NCBI GenBank assembly: GCA_964017185.1
Contig: OZ024870.1
Coordinates: 64,272,812 to 64,336,811, forward strand
Direction: 5' to 3'
Origin: Rugalucina vietnamica
Taxonomy: Eukaryota; Mollusca; Bivalvia; Lucinida; Lucinidae
DNA: 64,000 nucleotides
Both the position numbers and the translations under genes were made by a program. Below, in pieces: positions 46,201-50,588 of this stretch (the first letter of the stretch is position 1; each line of letters begins with the position of its first letter). The notes under the pieces were generated by a model. The model saw only the letters and a program-made list of their open reading frames with translations, made no database searches and was not told where the DNA came from.

Positions 46201-49080
46201 CCCTTTGATTATTTTCGATACAATTTCGTGTCCGCTGTATAACTTGAAAACCGCTAAGGATTTTTCAATGATACTTGGTACACTTGTAGACCACTATGAG
46301 ACGATGTGTCATGCTCAAGAACCATAACTCTGGCTTGAGTATTTTATGAGTTATTTCCCTTTGATTATTTTCCATACAATTTCGTGTCCGCTTTATGACT
46401 CGAAAATCTTTATAACTCGAAAATCGTAAGAGTTATTTCAATGAAACTTGGTACACTTATAAAGCACAATGAGATTACGTGTCGTGCTAAAGAACCATAA
46501 CTCTTGCTTGCATATCTTTGGAGTAATTTCCCTTTGATTATTTTCCATACAATTTCGTGTCCACCCTATAACTTGAAAACCGTAAGAGAAATTTCAGTGA
46601 ATCTTGGTACACTTATAAAGCATGATGAGACGATGTGTCATGCACAAGAATTATAACTCTTGCTTTCATATCTTTGGAGTTATTTCCCTTTGATTATTTT
46701 TCCATGCAATTTCATGTCCACTCTATAATTTGAAAACCATAAGAAATATTTCAATGAAACTTGGTACACTTAAAAAGCACGATGAGATGATGTGCCATGC
46801 TAAAGAACCATAACTCTTGCTTGCATATCTTTGGAGTTATTTCCCTTTGATTATTTTTCATTCAATTTCTTGTCTGCTCTATAACTCAAAAACCATTAGA
46901 GATTTTTCAATGAAACATGGTACACTTATAAAGCATGATGCACAAGAATCGTTACTCTTGCTTTCATATCTTTGGAGTTATTTCCCTTTGATTATTTTCC
47001 AAACACTTTCGTGCCCCCTCTATAACTTGAAAACCGTAAGAGATATTTCAATGAAACTTGGTACACTTATAAAACAGAATGACAGGATATGTGATGCACA
47101 AGAACTATAACTCTTGCTTGCATATTTTGGACATGCACTTAGAAAGGGGGAGACATCAGTTTTCACATAGAAAACAAATTCTAGTTCTCTGTTGCATTGG
47201 CTGTGTCTGGATAACGGGCATGTAGACCCAGCTGGTAGTCTGATACATGATATGAAATCGAAGTCGCTTCTATGTCAAGAAGAACATAATTTACATATGT
47301 CTGTAATTGTTGCAAGAAATTTTCACTTAAAGTCTAATCTGACTGGTAGGCTTGCCCATGAACAGTTCGTCTAGGATAATTGACCCTCCTGACATGACCT
47401 TAGCTGTTAATGGGATGTCTCATTCTGCTGGTAAGAGGAATTTCATCTTGGTGCCCCTAAAAATGGAAGTGGACTTACTCATAAATGAGCCGCCTCATGG
47501 GAAAACCAACAATTTGCATATGCGAAAACAAAGGCGCAGATCAGCTTCGCGGTAACCGCGAAGCTGATTAGCGCCTTTGTTTTCGCTACTCGGATAGTAC
47601 AATTCCTCCTCTACTTAACTCCAAATTTTCAAGCTTCTAGCCTGCTTCTGTAGCTGTACAGGCCGCTTTTTGTCAGACCTGTTCGGAAACCACATTGTTG
47701 GTTTTCCCACGAGGCGGCTCAAATGAAGGGAAAGTCCATTTGTCACAAATAAGTTAATAAAACTTTGTTGTGTTCCAGGTTGACGATGTGGCTTCAGGAA
47801 GAAGAGCTAGGGACCATGGAAGGGATGGGGAAAAATAAAGTTCGGACCCAGGTGGCTGCTCAGGCACTGTTTAAGATGTACGAGACACATGATGTTCTTA
47901 GGGTAAGAATTATTAAATTAAAAGATTTAGGGACTCATTACGAAGACTTGCCCATGCAATACACAAAGATTTTTCTTCAGCATTAAAAATCGAAAATTTC
48001 ATAAGAAAAAGTCTGGTATCAGATTATATTTGTGTAATATAAACTAAACAAATAAGGCAGGGGACATAAATTCTGTGAATTTGCTTGTTGTACTAATACT
48101 ACACAAGAAGCAAATGCTCCTTCATTACATTACTGAAAAATAATAGACTGCGGACTTAAATCAATGAAACATTAAAAACAAAGTTGAATGTCTGTTTCAG
48201 GGGAACACAGTGGGGTAGTGTTAAAGCATCAGACTCAGAGGTCCTGGGTCTGATCCCCACCGTCGACACAGTGTTGTGCTCTTGAGCAAGGCACATTAAC
48301 TCCCTTGAGTACTTGTAAATATCCAGGAAGCTGTGGCTCTACATGACGTTAACCCATTTAAGCCTGGCGTCCCTTTTATGGGACATAGGCAAACAGCATA
48401 GCCCCAGATGTGATGCCGTGTTCTACGGCGTCTCATCTGGGGCTATTCTGTTTGCTTAGAGAATTTTCGTAGAAAAATTGAACAAAATTTAAAAATCACT
48501 CCTGATGCCCCTAAAAATGAACTCACCCAAATGTTAATGATGGGAGAATTCATTTGTCAAATATGTGTTAAATTTCTATATCAATTTTCAGGTTGTCAAA
48601 ATGAAGGACGAGGATCGCTGGATTCCATTTGAGCAAATCGAGGCAGAATGCAATGCTTTACGGAAAAGAGGTGGAAAACCGCCTATGCAAAAACCAACTG
48701 GCCCTTTTGATACAAAGATTGATGATTTTCTCGTCACGGCAATGAAAACCCACGTCAATAAATTTTTCCCACGTGATGACGCAGAGGAGCTGTTGTTCGG
48801 CGTGGGAATTCCGGAGGCTGAAATGCGTGCGATTCAGGCGTATGCCAGGTCCAAGAAGCTGGTATGCGATACACGCCAACACAACGAGGAGTCCTATTTG
48901 GTGATTTACGTTCGACAGGATCTACAGAAGGTTGTTAAAGCTCTGAAGGCTAAAAATGGTGTTGGACAGTATGGGAAATATATGCTCGTGCCACGCAATG
49001 AACTGCCAAGTCTTAATGATATTGGTAGTAAAAAGGTGAAAGCGATGACAACGCTTGTAAAAAGTGAACTGGCATTATAA
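15517..49080 (+). CDS. NKRF-like nuclear RNA-binding protein, 13 coding exons
   Basis: The gene spans exons at 15517-16252, 16746-16810, 18424-18566, 20109-20279, about 23311-23380, 31741-31897, 36320-36535, 36996-37115, 41505-41745, 44413-44538, 45333-45624, 47779-47902 and 48592-49080, giving about 980 residues. Apart from the exon 5/6 junction, every boundary is GT-AG and the phases agree. Order: Gly/Arg-rich N-terminus with three GPTSWD motifs, then dsRBD-like modules ending in KKxxK...A..L helices (exons 4, 7-8, 9-10 and 11-12), then a C-terminal R3H-like domain. The C-terminus lines up with human NKRF as I remember it (LxF...E...I...A...GL ... YLVV ... VGxY...MP). NKRF is known to bind RNA, repress NF-kappa-B targets and work with XRN2/DHX15 in rRNA processing, so a nuclear or nucleolar RNA role is inferred. 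I see no G-patch, which vertebrate NKRF has. The RGG/GPTSWD start is unlike vertebrate NKRF. Orthology should be called NKRF-like only. Confidence 0.75.
16500..16685 (+). repeat. degenerate SINE-like repeat
   Basis: Holds GGGTTTGATCACCACTAAT (B-box-like), TGTCCTTGAGCAAGACACGC and CATGACTGAAATATTGTTGA, which match the body and tail order of the SINE at 36671-36869. The 5' portion is too diverged to delimit. Confidence 0.55.
16746..16810 (+). CDS. NKRF-like exon 2: end of RGG region
   Basis: Acceptor TTTTTTTTCTAG, donor AAG|GTGAGC. Completes a Gly codon with exon 1 and reads GRGGRGGSIGIYGNPNLPLV, ending DK at phase 0. It continues the RGG composition, which supports the splice. Too short to stand out as an open frame on its own. 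Confidence 0.8.
16893..17119 (+). mobile_element. M1 MITE, left end decayed
   Basis: Right end GAGGCGGCTC and internal palindrome are intact; the left terminus is reduced to TAGCCTAGTAAAACCAATAA. The sequence TTAGCCTARTAAAACC occurs on both sides, which blurs the target duplication. Confidence 0.75.
17330..17530 (+). repeat. dispersed repeat R6 (SINE-tail-like)
   Basis: GAGCCTGCTCAGGAAAAGCG, CACGTACATATAGACC and ACATCCAGACATGAGCATAG match in order 57238-57415 and, more weakly, 45085-45250. The closing GACATGA...GCTGTTAATGGGATG resembles the 3' part of the SINE at 36671. Confidence 0.5.
17638..17680 (+). repeat. short tandem duplication
   Basis: Two copies of ATTCATCCTCTTCTGTTGTT in a row inside intron 2. 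Confidence 0.8.
17901..18183 (+). mobile_element. M1 MITE with expanded hairpin
   Basis: Complete copy flanked by ATAT. The stem segment AGATCAGCTGTGCAGTAACT with GCACAG is present three times in tandem (about 17951-18023) instead of once, making the copy about 50 bp longer than usual. The small open frame over it is an artefact. Confidence 0.85.
18225..18352 (-). repeat. tRNA-derived SINE, minus strand
   Basis: On the minus strand it reads TCCGTGGCACACTGGTTA (A-box-like) and GGTCGCAAGTTCAATCGG (B box), followed by a diverged body to about 18225. It ends about 70 bp before exon 3. Confidence 0.6.
18424..18566 (+). CDS. NKRF-like exon 3
   Basis: Acceptor ATTTTACAG, donor AACAG|GTATTG (phase 2). 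Encodes about 47 residues beginning FIKFAEYLRKESSIRVNAIQ and ending LPKVYNR. Probably the N-terminal half of the first folded module that continues in exon 4. Confidence 0.8.
18627..18855 (+). mobile_element. M3 MITE (TTAA-flanked), complete copy
   Basis: TTAA|CTCATTTAAGCC ... AAATATGGG|TTAA. A perfect or near-perfect hairpin sits in the middle (AGCCCCAGATGTGACGCCGC and its inverse). TTAA duplications with CYC-type ends are the pattern of piggyBac-like elements (family knowledge). Confidence 0.8.
18895..19172 (+). mobile_element. M2 MITE, complete copy
   Basis: Ends ATTACGAAAACTTGCCCATG and CATGTTTTCGTGAT are inverted. The centre is a long hairpin (AACATAGATTGTGGGTACAC ... inverse) with the loop GCCCCTTCGAGGCGG. 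No coding capacity. Confidence 0.8.
19805..20040 (-). mobile_element. M1 MITE, complete copy, reverse
   Basis: Flanked by ATAT. Belongs to the subtype with AAAACCGGTCTTCGGGG next to the terminus. It ends 68 bp before exon 4. Confidence 0.85.
20109..20279 (+). CDS. NKRF-like exon 4: dsRBD-like module 1
   Basis: Acceptor TTATTTCAG, donor ATCAA|GTATGT (phase 2). Encodes about 57 residues including GSNKKQMKHEVYDQALKIL, which matches the last helix of a dsRBD (G..KK..KH.....AL..L). A repeat starts within about 10 bp of the donor, so the open frame running to 20364 is not coding past 20279. Confidence 0.85.
20295..21232 (+). repeat. element X, copy 1: iterated GATTCTTTATGAT motifs
   Basis: Begins just after exon 4 with inverted segments (TTTATCCTGCTCATAAATG twice, inverted around TGCCAACAATTGTTGGCA) and CTCAGCTGAG palindromes. 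Then follow about nine copies of [AC]GGATTCTT[TG]ATGAT in two clusters (20718-20790 and 21105-21230) around an A/T-rich core. An inverted relative lies at 29880-30512. The layout (core with short repeats clustered at both ends) suggests a non-autonomous DNA transposon. Confidence 0.65.
21600..21704 (+). repeat. repeat R5, left half, split by element A
   Basis: CTTATGTATG, GGTAACTGAGTGACTGCC and AAAATGTTCCC match 2530-2640. The match resumes after the inserted element at 23198 (TTTTCGGAGTGGGAA). Confidence 0.6.
21705..23197 (+). mobile_element. Helitron/Helentron-like tandem-repeat element A
   Basis: Starts TTAGCTCACCTGAGCC with a hairpin (TGAGCCGAAGGCTCA), then a GTCCGTCGTCGTCGG-type stretch. 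About three tandem units of roughly 430-440 bp follow, each with CCAGGTCACATGACCAAGAT. It ends GGTGAGCGTTTACAGGACCATTGGTCCTCTGGT. The hairpin GGACCATTGGTCC directly before CTGGT fits the Helitron 3' end (hairpin then CTRR-T). It sits inside repeat R5 with no obvious target duplication. Confidence 0.7.
23311..23380 (+). CDS. NKRF-like exon 5, boundaries uncertain
   Basis: An open frame reading KYKYSRPLMSIDYLKQIHTP then FNAV. A start at 23311 (GAATTCAG|GAAATAC) fits the phase left by exon 4, but the stronger-looking pyrimidine-rich acceptor is at 23290. From that site, the frame of the exon can be kept only with a different upstream phase. The end is also unclear: GCT|GTTTCA at 23380 and TACT|GTTTAT further on are both weak donors. 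After about 23440 the sequence becomes an A/T repeat. Coding status is likely but the joins to exons 4 and 6 need transcript data; an extra exon may be missing in the 8-kb intron that follows. Confidence 0.5.
23440..23926. repeat. AGATATCT-rich tract, left part
   Basis: A/T-rich DNA made of irregular repeats of AGATATCTTATTT and similar palindromic GATATC words. It continues on the other side of element B (27460-28032), so one tract of about 1.05 kb was split by the insertion. Local duplications (e.g. ATGACATCTTAATCAGCATT twice near 23829-23877) are visible. Confidence 0.75.
23927..27459 (+). mobile_element. Helitron/Helentron-like tandem-repeat element B
   Basis: Same ends as element A (TAGCTCACCTGAGCC ... 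GGACCAATGGTCCTCTGGT). The body consists of seven tandem units of about 466 bp, each with GGTCACATGACCAAGATGG, GAAACTTGGTATGTAGCAT and GGTCAAGGTCATCTCTTGAC. The middle four units form a higher-order dimer of about 932 bp. No coding capacity. Confidence 0.75.
27460..28032. repeat. AGATATCT-rich tract, right part
   Basis: Continuation of the tract at 23440-23926, with the same GATATC-centred words and local duplications (GATATCTTGATTAATCTTG twice near 27933-27973). Confidence 0.75.
28036..28160 (+). repeat. tRNA-like SINE fragment
   Basis: CACTCAATCATCTCAGCGCT and GGGTTCAAGTCCCGCACTGG (B box), then AAGTTCTGCTTGCAGGTGTG. Related to 9926-10090. Confidence 0.55.
28242..29302 (-). mobile_element. 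tandem-repeat element C, truncated, minus strand
   Basis: The minus-strand copy has the 3' end of family A (GGACTATTGGTCCTGTGGTT) at 28242. It contains about two units (GGTCACATGACCAAGATGG twice) and stops near 29302 without the 5' hairpin end. It is 5' truncated or interrupted by the SINE fragment that follows. Confidence 0.7.
29303..29365 (+). repeat. tRNA-like SINE 5' fragment
   Basis: GTGCAGTGCCGTAGGGGTAG resembles the A-box region and CCTTGGTTCTAGACA the B-box region of the SINE at 36671. Only about 60 bp remain. Confidence 0.4.
29618..29643. repeat. C-run followed by G-run
   Basis: About 16 C followed directly by about 10 G. Such a junction is a perfect snap-back and a common assembly or sequencing problem. 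The following 200 bp (29645-29840) are CTCCC-rich low-complexity sequence. Confidence 0.9.
29880..30512 (-). repeat. element X, copy 2, inverted
   Basis: About seven copies of TCATAAAGAATC[TC]GT in two clusters (29885-29995 and 30335-30405) flank an A/T-rich core. They are followed by GTGACGGACCTAAA and TTTATGAGCAGGATAAA, as in the reverse complement of copy 1. A 29950-29995 segment is itself palindromic (GTGACAAAATTTTGTCAC). Confidence 0.65.
30640..30752 (-). repeat. tRNA-derived SINE, minus strand
   Basis: On the minus strand: GCGGTAGTCTAATGGGTAAT (A box) and GAGGGTTCGATATCCGAC (B box). The body after it is short and diverged. Confidence 0.6.
30773..31053 (-). mobile_element. M2 MITE, complete copy, reverse
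   Basis: The reverse of the 18895 copy, with loop GCCTCAGCGAGGCGG and GTATACCCCCTTGAACCCCA near the left end. Confidence 0.8.
31228..31461 (-). mobile_element. M1 MITE, reverse, inside a tandem duplication
   Basis: Complete M1 copy. The sequence before it (AAATCTTATCCTAAAATGAT onward) is repeated directly after it at 31464, so this copy and about 56 bp of flank were duplicated together as a unit of about 290 bp. The 4-bp flanks do not match, as expected if the right flank was created by the duplication. Confidence 0.8.
31515..31727 (-). mobile_element. M1 MITE, second duplicated copy, internally deleted
   Basis: Starts like the preceding copy, but one arm of the internal palindrome is missing: GATCAGCTGTG jumps directly to TATCAGACCTGGTC. 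It ends 13 bp upstream of exon 6. Confidence 0.75.
31741..31897 (+). CDS. NKRF-like exon 6
   Basis: Acceptor ATCATATAG at 31740 (alternatives at 31748 and 31753), donor CTGAAG|GTATGG (phase 0). Encodes TTVETYLKDDPEGNTGSLAK, then an amphipathic stretch ADELATKLKDKMTNISGLQT and GLEKLRQYLK, probably helical. An M1 copy ends 13 bp before the exon and an M3 copy starts about 15 bp after it. The open frame that runs on to 32143 is not coding past the donor. Confidence 0.8.
31912..32148 (-). mobile_element. M3 MITE, reverse copy
   Basis: Starts about 15 bp after the exon 6 donor (CCCATATTTGATGAATGG) and ends AAATGAG|TTAA. Hairpin ATAGCCACAGATGGGACGCC with its inverse is present. Confidence 0.8.
32291..32392 (+). 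repeat. M1 fragment
   Basis: GCCCCTTTGTTTTGGCTACT, CAGATAGTAAGATTCCTCTT and AAATTGGAAATTTCAA match the middle of M1; both ends are lost. Confidence 0.65.
32437..36259. mobile_element. hAT-like non-autonomous element with 5-bp duplication
   Basis: Left end CAGGGTGGCCACA and right end TGTGGCCACCCTG are inverted repeats of 13 bp. TCATC precedes the left end (32432-32436) and follows the right end (36260-36264). The flanks rejoin into repeat R6 (compare 57341-57400), supporting the boundaries. CAGGG ends and a 5-bp duplication fit a hAT (hAT5-type) element. Both ends carry direct repeats of CAGGGAAAAATCAGGGAAT. Element D was inserted later inside it; no transposase frame remains. Confidence 0.7.
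33231..35066 (+). mobile_element. Helitron/Helentron-like tandem-repeat element D
   Basis: Starts TTTTTAGCTCACCTGAGCCG with the same 5' hairpin as A/B, then a GTCCGTCC-rich stretch. About nine tandem units of roughly 165 bp follow (GAAACCACTAGGCCCACAGC, CCTCTACATAAATTGTGCCA, GGTCAAATTTGGCCACGCCC). It ends CAGGACCAATGGTCCTCTAGT. Ends are shared with A/B/F but the internal unit differs. Nearly identical to element E. Confidence 0.75.
36320..36535 (+). CDS. NKRF-like exon 7: dsRBD-like module 2, first part
   Basis: Acceptor TTTATTACAG, donor GATCAG|GTCAGG; 72 codons, phase 0 at both ends. Reads TAKNLPSNTISQIEQGVQAS, then KCYLPHSFEVSEKK and KKKYCGALIFGDLCIAR (strand pair), then SLKKTCKQRTYDQ. 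The start of the final dsRBD helix is completed by exon 8. It lies in another frame from the small open frames seen here, so it is easily missed. Confidence 0.85.
36671..36869 (+). repeat. tRNA-derived SINE, full length
   Basis: A box TGGCGTAGTGGTAGAGTG and B box GGTTCTGAGTTTGATCCC are spaced as in a tRNA gene. A body with TGTGTCCTTGACACATTAAC and GACATGACTGAAAATTGTTG follows, ending in an AAACAAACAAA tail. Structure fits a Pol III-transcribed SINE; it lies in the intron after exon 7. Confidence 0.75.
36996..37115 (+). CDS. NKRF-like exon 8: end of module 2 and acidic linker
   Basis: Acceptor TTTTCTCCAG, donor ATGCAG|GTACCA; 40 codons, phase 0-0. AYEALMNKPMSELLVHI completes the dsRBD-like helix of exon 7, followed by the acidic linker KDEEEEPTEEEDAAPEAPP. 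An M1 fragment begins 9 bp after the donor. The continuation to 37325 is intronic. Confidence 0.85.
37125..37222 (-). repeat. M1 fragment next to exon 8
   Basis: GAGCCGCGATACAAGACAAC onward matches the terminus and first 100 bp of reverse M1 copies, then breaks off. It begins 9 bp after the exon 8 end. Confidence 0.75.
37230..40100. other. A/T-rich intron, nothing recognised
   Basis: Intron 8 sequence with strong A/T bias and only short open frames. No repeat family of this window, RNA gene or coding motif was recognised. Confidence 0.5.
40110..40266 (-). repeat. M1 MITE, truncated, reverse
   Basis: The palindrome half and the right terminus (TTTCTCATGATGTGGCTC) remain. ATATGCAAAAATCTG is duplicated just before the terminus. 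Confidence 0.75.
40547..40780 (+). mobile_element. M1 MITE, complete copy
   Basis: Flanked by ATTT on both sides, with GAGCCGCCTC/GAGGCGGCTC ends. Nearly identical to the 10536 copy. Confidence 0.85.
40819..41056 (-). mobile_element. M1 MITE, diverged, reverse
   Basis: Left end AGCCACATCATGAGAAAACC, right end TCATGACGGGCTC; hairpin GATCGGCTTTGCAGTTATTG is imperfect. Lies 38 bp after the preceding copy in opposite orientation. Confidence 0.75.
41153..41386 (+). mobile_element. M1 MITE, complete copy
   Basis: Flanked by AAAT. Left terminus GAGACGCCAC is slightly altered; right terminus is CGCACAGGCTC. Confidence 0.85.
41432..41482 (-). repeat. M3 fragment
   Basis: GATACTGTTTGCCTTTGTC then CTTAAATGTG|TTAA match the right end of the reverse M3 copy at 31912. 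It ends 22 bp upstream of exon 9. Confidence 0.6.
41505..41745 (+). CDS. NKRF-like exon 9: module 3, first part
   Basis: Acceptor ACATTTCAG, donor AACAG|GTAGAC (phase 1). About 80 residues: DEVAIVKNRPKITSAPIEDR, then LKEFMRIMLTTAFQEDNIHN, then LASHYNLTIMCLF and CSRCELYIENYLIATG. The last part resembles the beta-hairpin of a dsRBD, whose final helix is in exon 10. Confidence 0.85.
41797..41860 (-). repeat. M1 fragment, left of element E
   Basis: CTGTGACCAGGTTTGACACA onward matches reverse M1 copies, up to CTTGTAATTTT. The match resumes at 43839 beyond element E, so element E was inserted in this M1 relic. Confidence 0.7.
41861..43838 (+). mobile_element. Helitron/Helentron-like tandem-repeat element E
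   Basis: Same ends and same tandem unit as D (about 11 units of roughly 165 bp). The first 320 bp and last 250 bp are close to identical to D. It interrupts an M1 relic exactly, with no extra bases or duplication apart from T residues at the junction. Confidence 0.78.
43839..43905 (-). repeat. M1 fragment, right of element E
   Basis: GTATTTAGAGAGTAGAGGGA then TCTGTGGCAAAAACAA continues the M1 relic of 41797-41860 across the insertion. Confidence 0.65.
44166..44400 (+). mobile_element. M1 MITE, complete copy abutting exon 10
   Basis: Flanked by ATAT. The last bases are GGCTA instead of GGCTC. Only 12 bp separate it from exon 10, so the MITE end lies where a branch point is expected; GGCTAAT resembles one. 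Confidence 0.85.
44413..44538 (+). CDS. NKRF-like exon 10: module 3, last helix
   Basis: Acceptor TTTCCACAG, donor GCAG|GTATCA (phase 1-1). GYGPTKKECMIEAYSRAWEV is a clear dsRBD C-terminal motif (G.G..KK......A...L). An M1 MITE ends 12 bp upstream, so the MITE end forms part of the splice-acceptor region. Confidence 0.88.
44705..44945. repeat. TCCTTGAA-rich low-complexity repeat
   Basis: Repeated words CCTGGAAAAATCCTTGAA and TCCTTGAATTTC with an A-run at 44821-44836. It resembles the subterminal word style of the hAT-like elements, but I could not find both ends. Confidence 0.4.
45333..45624 (+). CDS. NKRF-like exon 11
   Basis: Acceptor CCATTGTAG, donor ATCAA|GTAAGT (strong, phase 2). About 97 residues: PSVMEVFIKGATGVQRESNI, YSLRRYGLDPHDR, MVIVECADWHKDRKFNAFCI, LQWSSQFIKNPHRPNYRFEK. 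Probably the alpha1-beta part of the fourth dsRBD-like module. G/C-rich coding sequence contrasts with the A/T-rich introns. Confidence 0.88.
45811..47184 (+). mobile_element. Helitron-like tandem-repeat element G (second family)
   Basis: Starts TATGTCTCCCCCCGACAGGG with inverse GTCGGGAGACATA (5' hairpin). A (CCGT/CTGT)n run follows. Then come about eight tandem units of about 160 bp (TATAACTTGAAAACCGT, CAATGAAACTTGGTACACTT, GTTATTTCCCTTTGATTATT). It ends GGGGGAGACATCAGTTTTCACATAGAAAAC-AAATT-CTAGT, i.e. a hairpin GTTTTC...GAAAAC, a 5-base gap and CTAGT: the standard Helitron 3' end. Located in intron 11. Confidence 0.72.
47487..47720 (+). mobile_element. M1 MITE, complete copy inserted in an M3 relic
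   Basis: Flanked by AAAT. The outer sequence (GCCCCTAAAAATGGAAGTGG on the left, GGAAAGTCCATTTGTCAC and AAGTTAA on the right) is the right half of an M3 element, so the insertion order can be read. Ends 58 bp before exon 12. Confidence 0.85.
47779..47902 (+). CDS. NKRF-like exon 12: module 4, last helix
   Basis: Acceptor TGTTCCAG, donor CTTAGG|GTAAGA (phase 0). Reads LTMWLQEEELGTMEGMGKNK then VRTQVAAQALFKMYETHD; the GMGKNKVRTQVAAQAL stretch is the dsRBD end motif. GMG might recall a G-patch but no other G-patch features are present. Confidence 0.85.
47934..48020 (+). repeat. M2 left-end fragment
   Basis: CATTACGAAGACTTGCCCAT onward matches the first 80 bp of M2, then breaks off. Begins about 30 bp after the exon 12 donor. 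Confidence 0.65.
48200..48348 (+). repeat. tRNA-derived SINE
   Basis: GTGGGGTAGTGTTAAAGCAT (A-box region) and GGTCCTGGGTCTGATCCCCA (B box), followed by TGCTCTTGAGCAAGGCACAT. Same family as 36671, without the A-rich tail. Confidence 0.65.
48349..48571 (+). mobile_element. M3 MITE, complete copy abutting exon 13
   Basis: TTAA|CCCATTTAAGCC ... AAATATGTG|TTAA. It ends 20 bp before the exon 13 start. Confidence 0.8.
48592..49080 (+). CDS. NKRF-like exon 13: R3H-like domain and stop
   Basis: Acceptor ATTTTCAG, stop TAA at 49078-49080; about 162 residues. The R3H-like core is ELLFGVGIPEAEMRAIQAYA followed by RSKKLVCDTRQHNEESYLVI and VGQYGKYMLVPRNELPS. It matches the order of the human NKRF C-terminus (from memory). 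In the R-x3-H signature (Arg then His four residues later), the Arg is present (MRAIQA) but the His position is Ala, so nucleic-acid contact may be altered. The domain usually binds single-stranded nucleic acid. Confidence 0.88.
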   Translation, partial: VVKMKDEDRWIPFEQIEAECNALRKRGGKPPMQKPTGPFDTKIDDFLVTAMKTHVNKFFPRDDAEELLFGVGIPEAEMRAIQAYARSKKLVCDTRQHNEESYLVIYVRQDLQKVVKALKAKNGVGQYGKYMLVPRNELPSLNDIGSKKVKAMTTLVKSELAL

Positions 49081-49092
49081 TGCATATACTTT

Positions 49093-49330
49093 TCATTACG
49101 AAAACTTGCCCATGCAATAAACAGAGATTTCTTGAGCTTTAAAAATTGAAAATTTGCAGCTGAAAAATTTTGATATTTTTCTTATTTTTGCTCAGAACAT
49201 AGATTGTGAGTATCCACAATCTATGTTTTGGAGCAAAAATAAGAAAAATAGGTATACCCCTGCATACCCCAGTTTTGCTATATAAAATGGAGTATAAGGG
49301 GGTTCGTATTACACGGACATGTTTTCGTAT
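49093..49330 (+). mobile_element. M2 MITE in the 3' UTR of the NKRF-like gene
   Basis: Starts 13 bp after the stop codon; the hairpin is shortened (GTGAGTATCCACAATC). Its left end contains AATAAA at 49116-49121. Confidence 0.8.
49116..49121 (+). promoter_or_regulatory. candidate poly(A) signal AATAAA
   Basis: Exact AATAAA 36 bp after the NKRF-like stop, inside the left end of the M2 copy. Another AATAAA lies near 49650. Which one is used cannot be told from sequence. Confidence 0.4.
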
Positions 49331-49368
49331 GTTGGCATGTACCTGAGATTGAATATAAGGGAAAAAAT

Positions 49369-49596
49369 GAGCCGCAATGTGAGAAAACAGGACCTTTGGG
49401 ATTTCCGACCAGGTCTGACACAAACCGGCCTTTACAGTCTTAGAAATAGGCAAGAAGATTAAAATTTCGGGTTTAAAAAGCAAAAGAAAGTATACTATCC
49501 GTGTAGCGAAAGCAAAGACGCTGATCAGCTGTGCAGTAACTGCACCTTTGATTTTGCATCTGTAGGCAAAAAATCTGGTTTTCTCATGAAGCTGCT
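49369..49596 (-). mobile_element. M1 MITE, diverged, reverse
   Basis: Flanked by AAAT. Hairpin is partly lost (GATCAGCTGTGCAGTAACTG runs directly into CACCTTTGATTTTGC). Confidence 0.8.
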
Positions 49597-49917
49597 CAAA
49601 TGTGTTCATTGATTTCTTAATTTTTTAAATTCTGTTTTTAAAGTGAATTCCAATAAAAATTATGCATATAAATATCTTTAGTAAGCCATGTGGGTGAACA
49701 GAAATGAGAATGCATCTTGCAAATTACATGTACACATATTTCACTCATTGTAAATACATGTATAACTGGAAATATTTCTCTTAAAGCCATATGAGAAAAG
49801 TATTAAAAATGATTAGGAATGTATGTTCATGATTTTTTAAGCTGTTCATTGAGGGGAGTTTAATACGAATTTATCATGTTTAAACGTGGACTCTTCATTC
49901 ATTTGCTATAAAAATGG

Positions 49918-50432
49918 CAGGCTGCCCAAGGCTCCTATTTTTCCTATTTTTTCCTATATTTTCAGGGCTTCCTATTTTTTCCTATATTTTGATCCCAAAT
50001 CCTATATTTTTCCATCAAATTCCTATATTTTTCAAAATGCTGCAGATAATAATGAAATATCAAGGAAAAATCATGGAATTTTGGTTTGAAATGCCAGTTT
50101 TGATGTCTTTGGCATTCATTTTTTTCCTCGCTCGATCGTAACTTGATAAATGAAGTATTTTTTCTTCATCAGAAAACAAGATAATCCCGTGAAGTAAGTT
50201 ACTTCTACAACTCGAGTAGGTTTTAAAATAATGGATCACACACCTATACCAAAATTACACCAGTAAGATTTGCCTTCTTGCTGCTATATGTTAATATTTA
50301 TGGTTTTCAGTGCTATAAAAAAGCCATTTTACGCCGATAATTTCCTATTTTTCTCCTATTTTTGGGACATAAATTTCCTATTTTTTGAAGCCCAAAATAT
50401 ATATTTTGTACCAAACTGCACTGGGCAGCCTG
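49918..50432. mobile_element. hAT-like non-autonomous element with 6-bp duplication
   Basis: Ends CAGGCTGCCCA and TGGGCAGCCTG are exact 11-bp inverted repeats. AAATGG lies directly outside both ends (6-bp duplication). Many TCCTATTTTT/TCCTATATTTT words cluster near both ends. CAGG ends suit a hAT-type element; no coding frame is present. The small open frames here come from the low-complexity words. Confidence 0.8.
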
Positions 50433-50588
50433 AAATGGATATTTGCTGTGAGAAAAATAAAAGATGTAATGTACATGTATCTATGATCTCTTTTAAGAAA
50501 ACTTAGCAATCAAAACTTAAAACAGAAACATAGAAATGCTTCATTTCTTATGCCATTTATGTAGGTCATTTATTCCATCCAAACATAT

